Positions 7,367 to 15,128 of a stretch of DNA of 64,000 nucleotides are shown here, one piece after another. Numbering within the stretch: position 1 is the stretch's first letter; each line of letters begins with the position of its first letter. Both the position numbers and the translations under genes were made by a program. Origin of the DNA: Lignipirellula cremea (GTDB lineage: Bacteria; Planctomycetota; Planctomycetia; Pirellulales; Pirellulaceae); assembly GCF_007751035.1 (NCBI RefSeq), contig NZ_CP036433.1, positions 5,995,001 through 6,059,000 of the forward strand, written 5' to 3'. The notes below the pieces were generated by a model. It was not told where the DNA came from. It was given only the letters and a program-made list of their open reading frames with translations, and searched no databases.

Positions 7367-10204
7367 CTAGCCATCGCTACGGCCAAAGACGGAGTGGAAT
7401 CCGCCGCTGCTGCGCAGGTCATTGGCGTTGTAAATGTACTGCGCGTCGAGCGCCTTGCTGACCACCGAGGCCGCTTCTTCCAGATGGGCCCGCGTGTAAG
7501 GATCGAGCTTGTCGCCCGAGTCTTTCAGCGATTTCTGGATGCGTGCGCCCAGGCGTCGCAGTTCGGCGACCGACAGGGTCGAAATGGGCTTGTAGGCCGC
7601 CTGTGAACCGGCGCCTGGCATGGCCAGGTCGATCAGTCGTTTCAGGTGTTCCCGCTGCAGGTTCCGTCGCAGGCTGGAGGTCATCGGAGCACGAGCGGTG
7701 TACTTGTGATCCAGTTTCTGATCCAGCTCCGACCAGATTTCCTTGCTCACGCGGTCGAGCAGTTCCGGCAGGGTCAACGCGTCTTCGTCGGCCGGGGTGC
7801 GGAACTCGTTGTCGTACACCCGCTGCAGGGTCGTCGGTTTCAGGATCATCGTCAGCGTCGAGGACTGCACCCCCATGATGCTGTCATGCACCGGGTAGGT
7901 GGAATCCTTGATGGCGTTGCTGAACTCGTCCAGCCATTTGTCGTTCGTCATCCAGCGGAGCAGTTCCGGCGTCAGGCCGAATGCTTCGTCGTGGAAGGAG
8001 TTCTTCATGACGAATTCCAGCGCCGCCCGCTGCTTGGCGTAATCGACCACTTCCAGCGGAGCGCGGCCGTTGGTATCACCCTTTTTATCGCGATACACAT
8101 GCACGCCGCCGACCCAGTTGGCCATCATACTTAGAGCACGAACCTGCAGAGCCAGCGTCAGGCCGTAACCGCGGCGAACGCGGGACCAGCTTTCGCCGTC
8201 TTTGACAAACCCCTTCAGCAGGCGGCCGCGGTGATGTTCGGCCAGGTCGACCTGCTCCTTGGCGTAAGCCAGCGGATCGGAGCCAAAATCATAACGGCGA
8301 GCCAGCGGGTCAGGGCCGTAAGCGTCTTCATCGGTGGCGTACACCAGATTGGGATCGGCGACGCGATCGAGAATCGGCTTGAGATCGGTTTCCGACGTGT
8401 AGCCGTACTCGATCGCCCATTCGTCATAGGGGCCGATGCCGGTCATGGCGTAGTCGCCCTGCTCGGCGCCCGACTTGTAACGGATGTTGACCGGGGTGTA
8501 GTCCATGACGGAGCCGGCCAGCGGCTTCTTCCCTTTGACGGCGTCGCTGTTGATCTCTTCGACCGAGTAGATCGAGGAGGCCTTGAAGTTATGCCGCAGG
8601 CCCAGGGTATGGCCCACTTCGTGCGCGACCAGATGGGCCAGCAACGGGCCGATGAATTCTTCCGGCATGCCGTCGATCATGCTTTTCGGGTCTTCTTTGT
8701 CCTTCTCTTTTTCGTCCTTGGCGTCTTCTTTTTCGGCTTCTTCCTTATCCATGGCCAGCGTCATGGTCATGTGCATCAGGGCCATGTCGAAGGCTTTCCC
8801 TTGCGCGGCCAGGCACATGCCGTTGGTCTGGCTGGTGCGTCCCACCAGGCCGTCGAAGTCATGGCTGCCCATCAGTTTGGAGTCGGCCTGGGCGAACGGG
8901 TGCCCGGCGTACGGCTGGGCGGATTTCATCCGAATGCCGCTGCGCAGATGCTCCACCTGCGAAGGACTGGCCATGCGCAGCCGCGGGTCCCAGTCGGGAT
9001 GATCGGCCAGCCAGGCCAGCGTATCGGGGCCGTAACCTTCCATCGCCAGCTGCGGCATCAGGTCTTCAAACTGGAACCGATAGTGGCGAATCCAGCCGTC
9101 GGTCAGAATAATGTCGGCGTCCAGGATCTGGCCCGTTTTCGGGTTCACCCGGCTCGGCCCGATCGCCGTGCCCTGGTCATTGTTGAGCCAGCGGACGAAG
9201 TTAAAGCGGACGTCTTCCGGATCCTTGTCCATGTGCGCGCCGCTAGCGGCGTCCTGGTAGTGGACCTCGATGGCGTCGCTGATGCCGACCTTCTCAAACG
9301 CACGGTTCCAGGACAAAACGCCCTCGCGGACCCAGCGGCGGTAGCGGATCGGCGTCGTGTGTTCGATGTAGAACACCAGCGGTTCTTTGGGCGGGCTCAG
9401 TCGCAGTTTGGGATCGGCCTTCTGCAGATTCCAGCGATTGATGAACCGCACGCGGGTCTCGTGATCGGCATACTTGCCCAGGTCCGAAAAACTGGTGATG
9501 AAGTAACCAACGCGTTCATCCGCCAGACGCGGCTTGAAGGTCGGGTCTTCCGTGATCAGGCTGATCGAATAGTGCAGCGTGCGCAGCTTGCCGCTCGTAT
9601 CGGGCATTTCAAACGCCAGCTCCACGTTGCCCGGAAAGGCTTTCGCTTCGGCGATCGAATAGATCTGCGGCAGCGCCTTGTTGAACGCCGAGCTGCCGAA
9701 AAAGACGGTCGATTTCTGCACCAGCAGGTAATCCATGTCAATGATCGGGCCGCCGCCGGGTCCGATCGAAATGATCGGCAGGTCCAGCAACACTTGGCCA
9801 GTAAACAGGCGGTCGACCGAAGCTTTTGATTCGTTGTCGCCGCTGCTCCGGGTGTCCAGGTCCGGGGCGATCAGCGCCAGACGGTCGTCATATTTGCGCC
9901 AGTAAACGTACACGTCGCCTGACTGCAGGCCCGCATACTGGTCGCCGCCGGCCAGCGTCAGCGCGATAAAGTATTTCTGGGAGGCGAAGGTTTTGGGCAA
10001 CTCCGCCAGCATCTGGTTATCTTTTTTACGGACCCAGATGGTAAAGAGGCTTTTCTTGCCATCGACGGTCGAGACGACTTCTTCAAAGTCCTTCAACACG
10101 TCGGCGTGAGCCGGCAAAGCGGCCTGCGCTTGACGACCGACAAAAGCCGTCGCAAAAAGCAGGGCGAGGAAAACACAGCGCCGCAGCAGCGTACCAGCAA
10201 ACAT
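7367..10204 (-). CDS. Secreted zinc-dependent metalloprotease (DUF5117/DUF4953-like)
   Basis: The start is the ATG at 10204: GGAGG sits 7 bases upstream and a signal peptide begins there (MFAGTLLRRCVFLALLFATAF, cleavage near RQAQA-AL). The longer upstream frame lacks both. The mature protein of about 920 residues has the zinc motif HEVGHTLGLRH near residue 525, a HExxHxxGxxH metzincin-like site with three His ligands and a Glu base. An N-terminal beta-rich region precedes it (about 35-330), as in the DUF5117/5118 plus DUF4953 architecture. A Lys/Glu-rich stretch near 480-505 (EKEDAKDEKEKDKED) interrupts the domain just before the active site and looks like a surface loop. It probably degrades extracellular or periplasmic protein. 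It appears to be transcribed alone. Confidence 0.85.
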   Translation of the reverse strand: MFAGTLLRRCVFLALLFATAFVGRQAQAALPAHADVLKDFEEVVSTVDGKKSLFTIWVRKKDNQMLAELPKTFASQKYFIALTLAGGDQYAGLQSGDVYVYWRKYDDRLALIAPDLDTRSSGDNESKASVDRLFTGQVLLDLPIISIGPGGGPIIDMDYLLVQKSTVFFGSSAFNKALPQIYSIAEAKAFPGNVELAFEMPDTSGKLRTLHYSISLITEDPTFKPRLADERVGYFITSFSDLGKYADHETRVRFINRWNLQKADPKLRLSPPKEPLVFYIEHTTPIRYRRWVREGVLSWNRAFEKVGISDAIEVHYQDAASGAHMDKDPEDVRFNFVRWLNNDQGTAIGPSRVNPKTGQILDADIILTDGWIRHYRFQFEDLMPQLAMEGYGPDTLAWLADHPDWDPRLRMASPSQVEHLRSGIRMKSAQPYAGHPFAQADSKLMGSHDFDGLVGRTSQTNGMCLAAQGKAFDMALMHMTMTLAMDKEEAEKEDAKDEKEKDKEDPKSMIDGMPEEFIGPLLAHLVAHEVGHTLGLRHNFKASSIYSVEEINSDAVKGKKPLAGSVMDYTPVNIRYKSGAEQGDYAMTGIGPYDEWAIEYGYTSETDLKPILDRVADPNLVYATDEDAYGPDPLARRYDFGSDPLAYAKEQVDLAEHHRGRLLKGFVKDGESWSRVRRGYGLTLALQVRALSMMANWVGGVHVYRDKKGDTNGRAPLEVVDYAKQRAALEFVMKNSFHDEAFGLTPELLRWMTNDKWLDEFSNAIKDSTYPVHDSIMGVQSSTLTMILKPTTLQRVYDNEFRTPADEDALTLPELLDRVSKEIWSELDQKLDHKYTARAPMTSSLRRNLQREHLKRLIDLAMPGAGSQAAYKPISTLSVAELRRLGARIQKSLKDSGDKLDPYTRAHLEEAASVVSKALDAQYIYNANDLRSSGGFHSVFGRSDG

Positions 10205-10611
10205 GGGGCAACCTCCGATGGTCTGTCGCAAGGGGAACTCGAAGTATCCCTCGTTGAATGGCGCAGCATGAACCGAACACGACAGAGGGCTAGATACCCT
10301 ACATTGACGGACGGTCCGATGAGCGAAAAACGGGGCGGGATTCAAAAAGACAGGCGTGATTTGTGGCGAATGGTAGGGATTGGGATAAGTAAACAGCCGT
10401 CTCCATTGTTCGTGCCGTAGCCATCCGGTCAAGTTCAAAATTTTTCCAGACGACGCAGAGCCCCACCACCTGATCCCTTTTTAACGGAAGAATGCCTTCC
10501 ATAACATGCGGACTGGGGGATATCCGTCTCCCGGTGCGGACCGGCTCCCCGCGGTACGAGCAGCCAGGCTCAGGAGCGGCCGCCGCATGTCGGGGAGCCG
10601 CAGTGTCCCGT
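10205..10611 (+). other. Intergenic region, no gene seen
   Basis: This stretch separates the metalloprotease start from the SGNH hydrolase stop, both on the minus strand. The only structure I see is a 10-bp inverted repeat (CGGCTCCCCG at 10542 and CGGGGAGCCG at 10591) with a long, about 40-nt, loop and no T-run. The metalloprotease promoter should lie here; I could not assign it. Confidence 0.5.
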
Positions 10612-11454
10612 CTATTTCGTCTGGACGGCAAAATAGAGTTCCCGCAAAGCCAGGAAATTCACCCAGTTCCGCAGGGCGTAGCCGCAGTTTTGCATGTTTT
10701 CGACCGTATAAACGTTGGTCTTGCCGCCGCTGGGATGCACGCCGTCTTTCGAGATGATCGAATTCTGCCAGCTGTCGCCCGGCCGCAAACGGACGCATGC
10801 CGCATGGAAATCGGCCAGCGGAACCGACATCTGCTCAGCCGTTTTCCGGATCACCGTGTTGGCGGCCGCGACGGCGTCGTCTTTTCCCTGACGCGGCGGA
10901 ATGGTGTTCAGAATCGGGATACAGTGGGCGTCCAGACACTTTTGCACCACTTGCTGCAGGTCCTGCTCGTAGTTGGCCGGCAGCTTGCCGCCGGAAATAT
11001 CGTTGGTGCCGATCATAATGATGGCGTACTCGGGCCGCTCCCGCTGGAGCACTTCGTCCACCGACTTCAATAGCTGCCCGACCCGCCAGCCGGAATAGTT
11101 GGCGAACTTGCCGCCTTTGTCCCGGGCGCCCAGGATGACATCTTTCCAGCGACGATCGCCTGGCTTTTGCGGCAGGCCATCGTCGGCCGGCAGGTACTTG
11201 TCGGGATCGTCCCAGCTCATCGCCGACCAGAACGCCATCGAATAGGTGATCGAATCGCCAAACTGCGCCACGTATCCGGCCTGCCCCTTGAAGCCCGCAT
11301 GCACCTGCCGCATCGCGGCCAGCACCTCGGGCGACTGCTTGACGCTGGGCAGTTCGGGAGCATCGGCAGCGCTAACCGCCTTCACCGCGAGGCACGCCGG
11401 GAGCACCAGCAGGGACAGGAACAACATTCGCACGCCGGATCGCATTCGCTTCAT
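10612..11454 (-). CDS. Secreted SGNH/GDSL-family hydrolase
   Basis: The ATG at 11454 starts a signal peptide (MLFLSLLVLPACLAVKAVSA) and has GAGAGAAG upstream; the frame is open further upstream but enters a repeated intergenic element. The protein has 280 residues. Block I is FGDSITYS with nucleophile Ser about 68, block III is IGTNDISGG and block V is KDGVHPSGG with the Asp-x-x-His pair. This is the pattern of SGNH esterases, lipases and carbohydrate deacetylases such as GDSL_2 members. The substrate cannot be read from sequence; in planctomycetes such enzymes often deacetylate or de-esterify polysaccharides. Its 5' flank is copy A of the 360-bp direct repeat, so its promoter may lie in that repeat. 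Confidence 0.85.
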   Translation of the reverse strand: MKRMRSGVRMLFLSLLVLPACLAVKAVSAADAPELPSVKQSPEVLAAMRQVHAGFKGQAGYVAQFGDSITYSMAFWSAMSWDDPDKYLPADDGLPQKPGDRRWKDVILGARDKGGKFANYSGWRVGQLLKSVDEVLQRERPEYAIIMIGTNDISGGKLPANYEQDLQQVVQKCLDAHCIPILNTIPPRQGKDDAVAAANTVIRKTAEQMSVPLADFHAACVRLRPGDSWQNSIISKDGVHPSGGKTNVYTVENMQNCGYALRNWVNFLALRELYFAVQTK

Positions 11455-11473
11455 GGCTTCTCTCGCGGGGAAC

Positions 11474-11831
11474 ATCAAAGTCAGCAGCATCGTTTCCACG
11501 GGAAGCGTCACCAAGGTTGACTCCCCGCCCAATTGCATCGAACGCGCATCGTAGCATGGCCGATTGCTGGAGAAAACAGTCGGCGGCTCCTCGGTGGCAG
11601 GGACGCAATCGGGGGCCTGCACAGAACGACCAGGCAGGGACGTTCACGGCCCCAGCAAGTTCTCCTGAGTGACGTTGAGGCCGGGGCGCCCGATGCGAGA
11701 TCGAACAAGCGGAATCCAGAACGAACCCTCTGAGTAGCCGCTTCCCCCAGGCCGGAGGGAATCAAAGCGTGGTATCAAAACGCGATTTCTTCGCGTGGTA
11801 TCAAATCGCGATTTCTTCGCTTTGCGGAGAC
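11474..11831. repeat. Long direct repeat, copy A
   Basis: This region matches 13013-13370 with an offset of exactly 1,539 bases and about 96-97% identity by eye. Weaker similarity continues to about 11940. It contains a 26-bp tandem pair (GCGTGGTATCAAA... at 11767 and 11793). All frames are open in places but substitutions do not favour any of them, so I treat it as non-coding. It lies just upstream of the SGNH hydrolase gene and past the end of the HEAT-like gene. Confidence 0.9.
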
Positions 11832-12010
11832 TTCCTCACTCCGGCAGCGGTCGGCGTCGGTCCTGGTTCGTTGCCGCTATGTGACGCATCATCCGAAGCT
11901 GACGCCAGTTACCGCGATCGACGTCCAACCGCGCAGCGGGCGAGAAAATGCGGCCATCCATTGACGGTCCCACGCTGAAACGGCCTGGGCCTCTCTGACT
12001 TTCGGCCGAA

Positions 12011-12499
12011 CTAATCGGAGTCAAGGGTGCGCTGGGCGATTGGCCCCAGTTCTGGAACATTCACCAGCCGTTGCAATGCCTCACGATAACTCGCCATCGC
12101 GCGATTGCTTTCGATTGCCCCCAGGGCGTTGTGCCGCACGTCAAGGTCCTCCGTTTCATTGCGGACGGTTGATTCCAGGCAATCCAGCACGCCTTCGACT
12201 TCTGGATAGGTCCAGAGTGCTTGTGCAGCGAACTGGCGAATCAGCTCTTCGTCATCGTTCCGGAGTACATTCAAGACGGCCTTTCCCAGACGGGCGTGGC
12301 TCTCAGCGGCGTCCTTTCGCATGACAAGCGACTTGAGAATCTCAATCCGCACCTCTTCGTCTTCATCAAAGTCTTCGAGTGTTGCCACAAATAGCGACAC
12401 CACACGTTCATCAGGCACTTCCTCCAGCTGGACAACAATCCAGCATCGGTCGGCTTCGTCGCTTTCAAATTCCTGCAGAAGCTGTTCAATGTCTTTCAT
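12011..12499 (-). CDS. HEAT-repeat-like cytosolic protein
   Basis: This is a 162-residue, acidic, all-helical protein with no signal peptide. It has helix pairs of HEAT type: EVRIEILKSLVMRKDAAESH, LIRQFAAQALWTYPEVEGV, and DVRHNALGAIESNRAMAS. The ATG at 12499 lies 7 bases past the stop of the truncated toxin, so it reads as the third gene of a small operon (antitoxin, toxin remnant, HEAT). No strong Shine-Dalgarno site is visible, which fits translation coupled to the upstream frame. HEAT folds mediate protein binding. An immunity or scaffold role is possible from context but not shown. The gene is bracketed by the two long direct repeats. Confidence 0.65.
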   Translation of the reverse strand: MKDIEQLLQEFESDEADRCWIVVQLEEVPDERVVSLFVATLEDFDEDEEVRIEILKSLVMRKDAAESHARLGKAVLNVLRNDDEELIRQFAAQALWTYPEVEGVLDCLESTVRNETEDLDVRHNALGAIESNRAMASYREALQRLVNVPELGPIAQRTLDSD

Positions 12500-12506
12500 T
12501 TTTTCA

Positions 12507-12674
12507 CTAGCTGAAGGTCACGATCAAACCCGATTCCGGTAGAGCAGCGAGCTGATTTGGCCGAATGAGAATGCGAGCATACACCGAGTCGGCATAGGTC
12601 TCTGAGCGATCAGCAATATAGTCGTAAATCGCAATCGCATCCTTTAACGCCCGTTCCGTCCAACGAACGTTCAC
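12507..12674 (-). pseudogene. Truncated ParE/RelE-type toxin
   Basis: A GTG at 12674 overlaps the antitoxin stop as GTGA. The 55-residue product begins VNVRWTERALKDAIAIYDYI, continues AD-x-x-ETYADS and ends near LAALPESG before a TAG. This matches the N-terminal half of ParE/RelE toxins (usually about 90-105 residues, with -ERAL-D---I-DYI- and -L--FP-SGR-V). The C-terminal strands that normally carry the conserved Arg/Tyr residues of the family are absent. It is probably inactive, though a regulatory stub cannot be excluded. The short size places it below most gene-calling thresholds. Confidence 0.72.
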
Positions 12675-12889
12675 CTTGCCGCCTTTTTACGCTGGATCTT
12701 GTGCTCGGCCAGTCGGCGCTGCATTTCAGCGGTGTCGATTAGCCGGCCAGCGGCCTCGCCTTCAAGTCCCGCATCGATCTGTTGCCGCACATAAAAACGG
12801 TATTGAACATCCTCCCAGGAAGCATCGTCAGGAAGTGTATCAAGTATAGCCTTGGCGGCATTTTTCACGGTTTCAGGCGTATGCGACAT
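12671..12889 (-). CDS. Antitoxin of a ParE/RelE-type toxin-antitoxin pair
   Basis: This is a 72-residue protein starting MSHTPETVKNAAKAILDTLP, then DDASWEDVQYRFYVRQQIDAGL. The LPDDASWEDV block followed by a 'yRl-v-q-I--Gl-----G' helix is typical of small addiction-module antitoxins paired with ParE/RelE toxins. CAGGAGAA lies 8 bases before the ATG. The stop overlaps the toxin GTG by 2 bases, the usual coupling for antitoxin-first operons. Because the toxin is cut short, this may be an orphan antitoxin. Such proteins usually bind the toxin through the C-terminal helix and may repress their own promoter. Confidence 0.75.
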   Translation of the reverse strand: MSHTPETVKNAAKAILDTLPDDASWEDVQYRFYVRQQIDAGLEGEAAGRLIDTAEMQRRLAEHKIQRKKAAR

Positions 12890-12910
12890 TGGGAATTCTC
12901 CTGTAAAGGC

Positions 12911-12940
12911 ATTCTAACACGCCAGACCAGTTCCGTCGAA
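12911..12940 (-). promoter_or_regulatory. Possible sigma70-like promoter of the antitoxin operon
   Basis: On the minus strand TTCGAC (12940-12935) and TAGAAT (12916-12911) are separated by 18 bases and end 21 bases before the antitoxin ATG. The -10 hexamer is good and the -35 weak. Inferred from pattern only. Confidence 0.35.
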
Positions 12941-13012
12941 TACCACCGGGAATCGGTTTTCCGTCGGATAACTCCGTGTCCTGCCCGCTGGCCCTTTTGA
13001 GTTGCGGGGGAA

Positions 13013-13370
13013 ATCAAAGTCGACAGAATCGTTTCCACGGGAAGCGTCACCAAGGTTGACTCCCCGCCCAATTGCATCGAACGCGCATCGTAGCATGGCC
13101 GATTGCTGGAGAAAACAGTCGGCGGCTCCTCGGTGGCAGGGACGCAATCGGCGGCCTGCACAGAACGACCAGGCAGGGACGTTCACGGCCCCAGCCAGTT
13201 CTCCTGAGTGACGTTGAGGCCGGGGCGCCCGATGCGAGATCGAACAAGCGGAATCCAGAATGAACCCTTTGAGTAACCTCTTCCCCCAGGCCGGAGGGAA
13301 TCAAAGCGTGGTATCAAATCGCAAATTCTTCGCGTGGTATCAAATCGCGATTTCTTCGCTTTGCGGAGAC
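13013..13370. repeat. Long direct repeat, copy B
   Basis: Same orientation and nearly the same sequence as 11474-11831. The visible differences are few, for example in the 13259-13285 stretch and the first 26-bp tandem unit (13306-13331). The two copies bracket the antitoxin, truncated toxin and HEAT-like genes. Confidence 0.9.
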
Positions 13371-13786
13371 GGCCTCGCTGCGACTGCAGACGGCGCCCGC
13401 TCCTGATTCGTTGCCTCTTTGTGACGCATCCCTGGAAACTGACCGCAGTTACCGCGATCGGCGTCCAACCGCGCAGCATCGACCATCGGCGGAAAGGGAT
13501 TCGGTGAACAACTGCGGCGGATCGCGGCAGACGGCTGAGAAGGGAGATTCCATGCCCGAGTGAAATTGGAAATGCGTTTGCAATCCCGTAGAGAACAATA
13601 GGAACCCGCCCTGGCCAAATCAACCGAATTCTGTCGGATCAGCCGGCGTCCCGCCTGGGCGTCTCGATTGTGGGGGGAAGACTTTCTCTACGGGGAAGCA
13701 AGTGGGACTCTCCAGGGATTGCCCCACACTGGCAATGCTTGGGTGGCCCCATTTTCGGCCAGCCGAAACAGATTCCACCACCGCTG

Positions 13787-14641
13787 TTACTGCGGCAAGG
13801 TTTCGATTTCTTTGCCATTCAGTGTCAGCTTCTTGAGCTGTTTGATATTAGGCAGGACCTCGACCATGGATTCACTCAAAGAACTCGAAGAAATAAAAAT
13901 CTCTGTCAAACTATGGCTTTCGGCCAGGCTTTCCATCATTGGCCGATCGAGACCGTTTGAAAAAAACCTTAAACTTTCGAGGTTTTCCATGGAGGCAATG
14001 GATCGCATCCCCTCGGAATCAAATTGACCGGTTTCTGAATTCTGCCAACGGCGCCAAATCTCCAAGCTGCGCAGCTCGCTGCACTTTGCAATGCCTTCGG
14101 CATGTTCGTTTGTAAACTCACACCAGCGATAGTCCAAACACCTGAGCCCATGAATCCTCTGAATTTGCCTGATGTCAGAGCTGGTAAATTCACAAAAATC
14201 GATGCGCAGCTTTTGGAGAGACCGAAACTTCCTAAGGTCGTGCAGAATGCGACCATCCACCGAAAAACCAACGAGCACAAGCTCTTGAACCCCTTCGCTA
14301 CTCAACCGATCGAGTTCCAGAACTGCCGACAACCACCGTTTGACTTGCCTGGGAGAGACGCCGTCGCCCGAGACACTCGCTCGATACTCCCCGCCAGGCA
14401 TCTGCACAACGGTTCGCCCAAGAGAGGCTACGAGAAGCTCCTCGCGCGTGGGCGGATCGGGGGTAATCAGTCTCCAGACGGCAAGAGCGACTCCAAGAGC
14501 GACTCCAACGGAGGTGAATTCAATGAGAAGCGTTCGCAGTGAGTACCTGGGAATAGGGATGGCTTTATTCTCCCCGTTCGTTTCGCTCCGATGTTTGAAA
14601 AAGAACGAAAATGGCTGCCATTGAGAGAAAGAAGAATCCAA
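13787..14641 (-). CDS. Membrane-anchored leucine-rich-repeat-like protein
   Basis: The frame has up to 284 residues. A membrane segment (TSVGVALGVALAVWRLI) follows a basic YSLRTLLIEF stretch, a motif common just before the transmembrane helix of planctomycete LRR proteins. The exterior part has irregular LRR units, e.g. LQKLRIDFCEFTSSDI, LRCLDYRWCEFTNEHA and LKKLTLNGKEIETLP. There is no in-frame ATG before the membrane segment: the longest frame uses TTG at 14641 and overlaps the upstream gene by 77 bases. A rare start nearer the GGGGAG at about 14573 is also possible. It probably serves as a binding scaffold at the envelope; the ligand is unknown. Confidence 0.65.
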   Translation of the reverse strand: MDSSFSQWQPFSFFFKHRSETNGENKAIPIPRYSLRTLLIEFTSVGVALGVALAVWRLITPDPPTREELLVASLGRTVVQMPGGEYRASVSGDGVSPRQVKRWLSAVLELDRLSSEGVQELVLVGFSVDGRILHDLRKFRSLQKLRIDFCEFTSSDIRQIQRIHGLRCLDYRWCEFTNEHAEGIAKCSELRSLEIWRRWQNSETGQFDSEGMRSIASMENLESLRFFSNGLDRPMMESLAESHSLTEIFISSSSLSESMVEVLPNIKQLKKLTLNGKEIETLPQ

Positions 14642-14948
14642 GATAAAACGCCCATGCCGTGGACACGATTACAAGTATCTTTGAAATATCAGCTCCCTGA
14701 AGGAACCAGAAATTAGCGCCTGCAAAACCGGTTTCGATACAGAAGTGTGACACCTTCAATGTGTTACCTGTCAAAACTAGAATGACGCCGAGGACTGCGC
14801 CCAAGACCCAGCTTATAACGAGAACAGATGCCGACTTTGCCATAGCGTTAAAATCTTCCAATCTGGCAGGGTCGACCTGTGAAAGAGAACCATTGCGGCC
14901 ATTTATTCTCTGGCGATTCGAATTGGGTTGCAAGTCAATTTGCGTCAT
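14565..14948 (-). CDS. Small integral membrane protein, function unknown
   Basis: This 127-residue protein begins with about 40 polar residues, followed by hydrophobic segments SVLVISWVLGAVLGVILVL and ILVIVSTAWAFYLGFFFLSMAAIFVL. The loop between them (SHFCIETGFAGANFWFLQGA) should lie on one side of the membrane. The ATG at 14948 has GGTAGG immediately upstream. The 3' end overlaps the following LRR-like frame, suggesting one transcript. I do not recognise the family. Confidence 0.6.
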   Translation of the reverse strand: MTQIDLQPNSNRQRINGRNGSLSQVDPARLEDFNAMAKSASVLVISWVLGAVLGVILVLTGNTLKVSHFCIETGFAGANFWFLQGADISKILVIVSTAWAFYLGFFFLSMAAIFVLFQTSERNERGE

Positions 14949-15128
14949 CCTACCGTGGGCAATCGCAGAGGGCGCCCCCTGCTGGCGAGTGCAGGGGTCG
15001 GCGGCTGCTGAATGCTGGCCTTGGGGATCGCGCGGCGGTAGGATGGGGCGTATCGGGTTGTTGCTGCAGGATGGACGGATGCCTGGCGCCCGATGCTTCT
15101 TTCGCTGAGATCTTTACGGAGGCTTCCT

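Larger units (their letters stand above)
12890..13786. other. Long intergenic region holding repeat copy B
   Basis: No credible gene is seen between the antitoxin start and the LRR-like gene. The region holds the antitoxin promoter candidate, repeat copy B (13013-13370), a diverged extension of the repeat to about 13480, and about 300 bases in which I see nothing recognisable. Confidence 0.6.

Noticed and set aside
8231-9829. Plus-strand frame of 532 residues inside the metalloprotease
   Set aside because: Antisense shadow of the HEVGH metalloprotease; GC-rich genes leave such frames open.
11508-11765. An 85-residue frame present in both long repeats (also 13047-13304)
   Set aside because: Frames in other phases are equally open and substitutions between copies change residues freely, so conservation reflects the DNA repeat.
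13183-13623. A 146-residue minus-strand frame in the repeat B region
   Set aside because: It crosses the repeat boundary and has no recognisable protein features.
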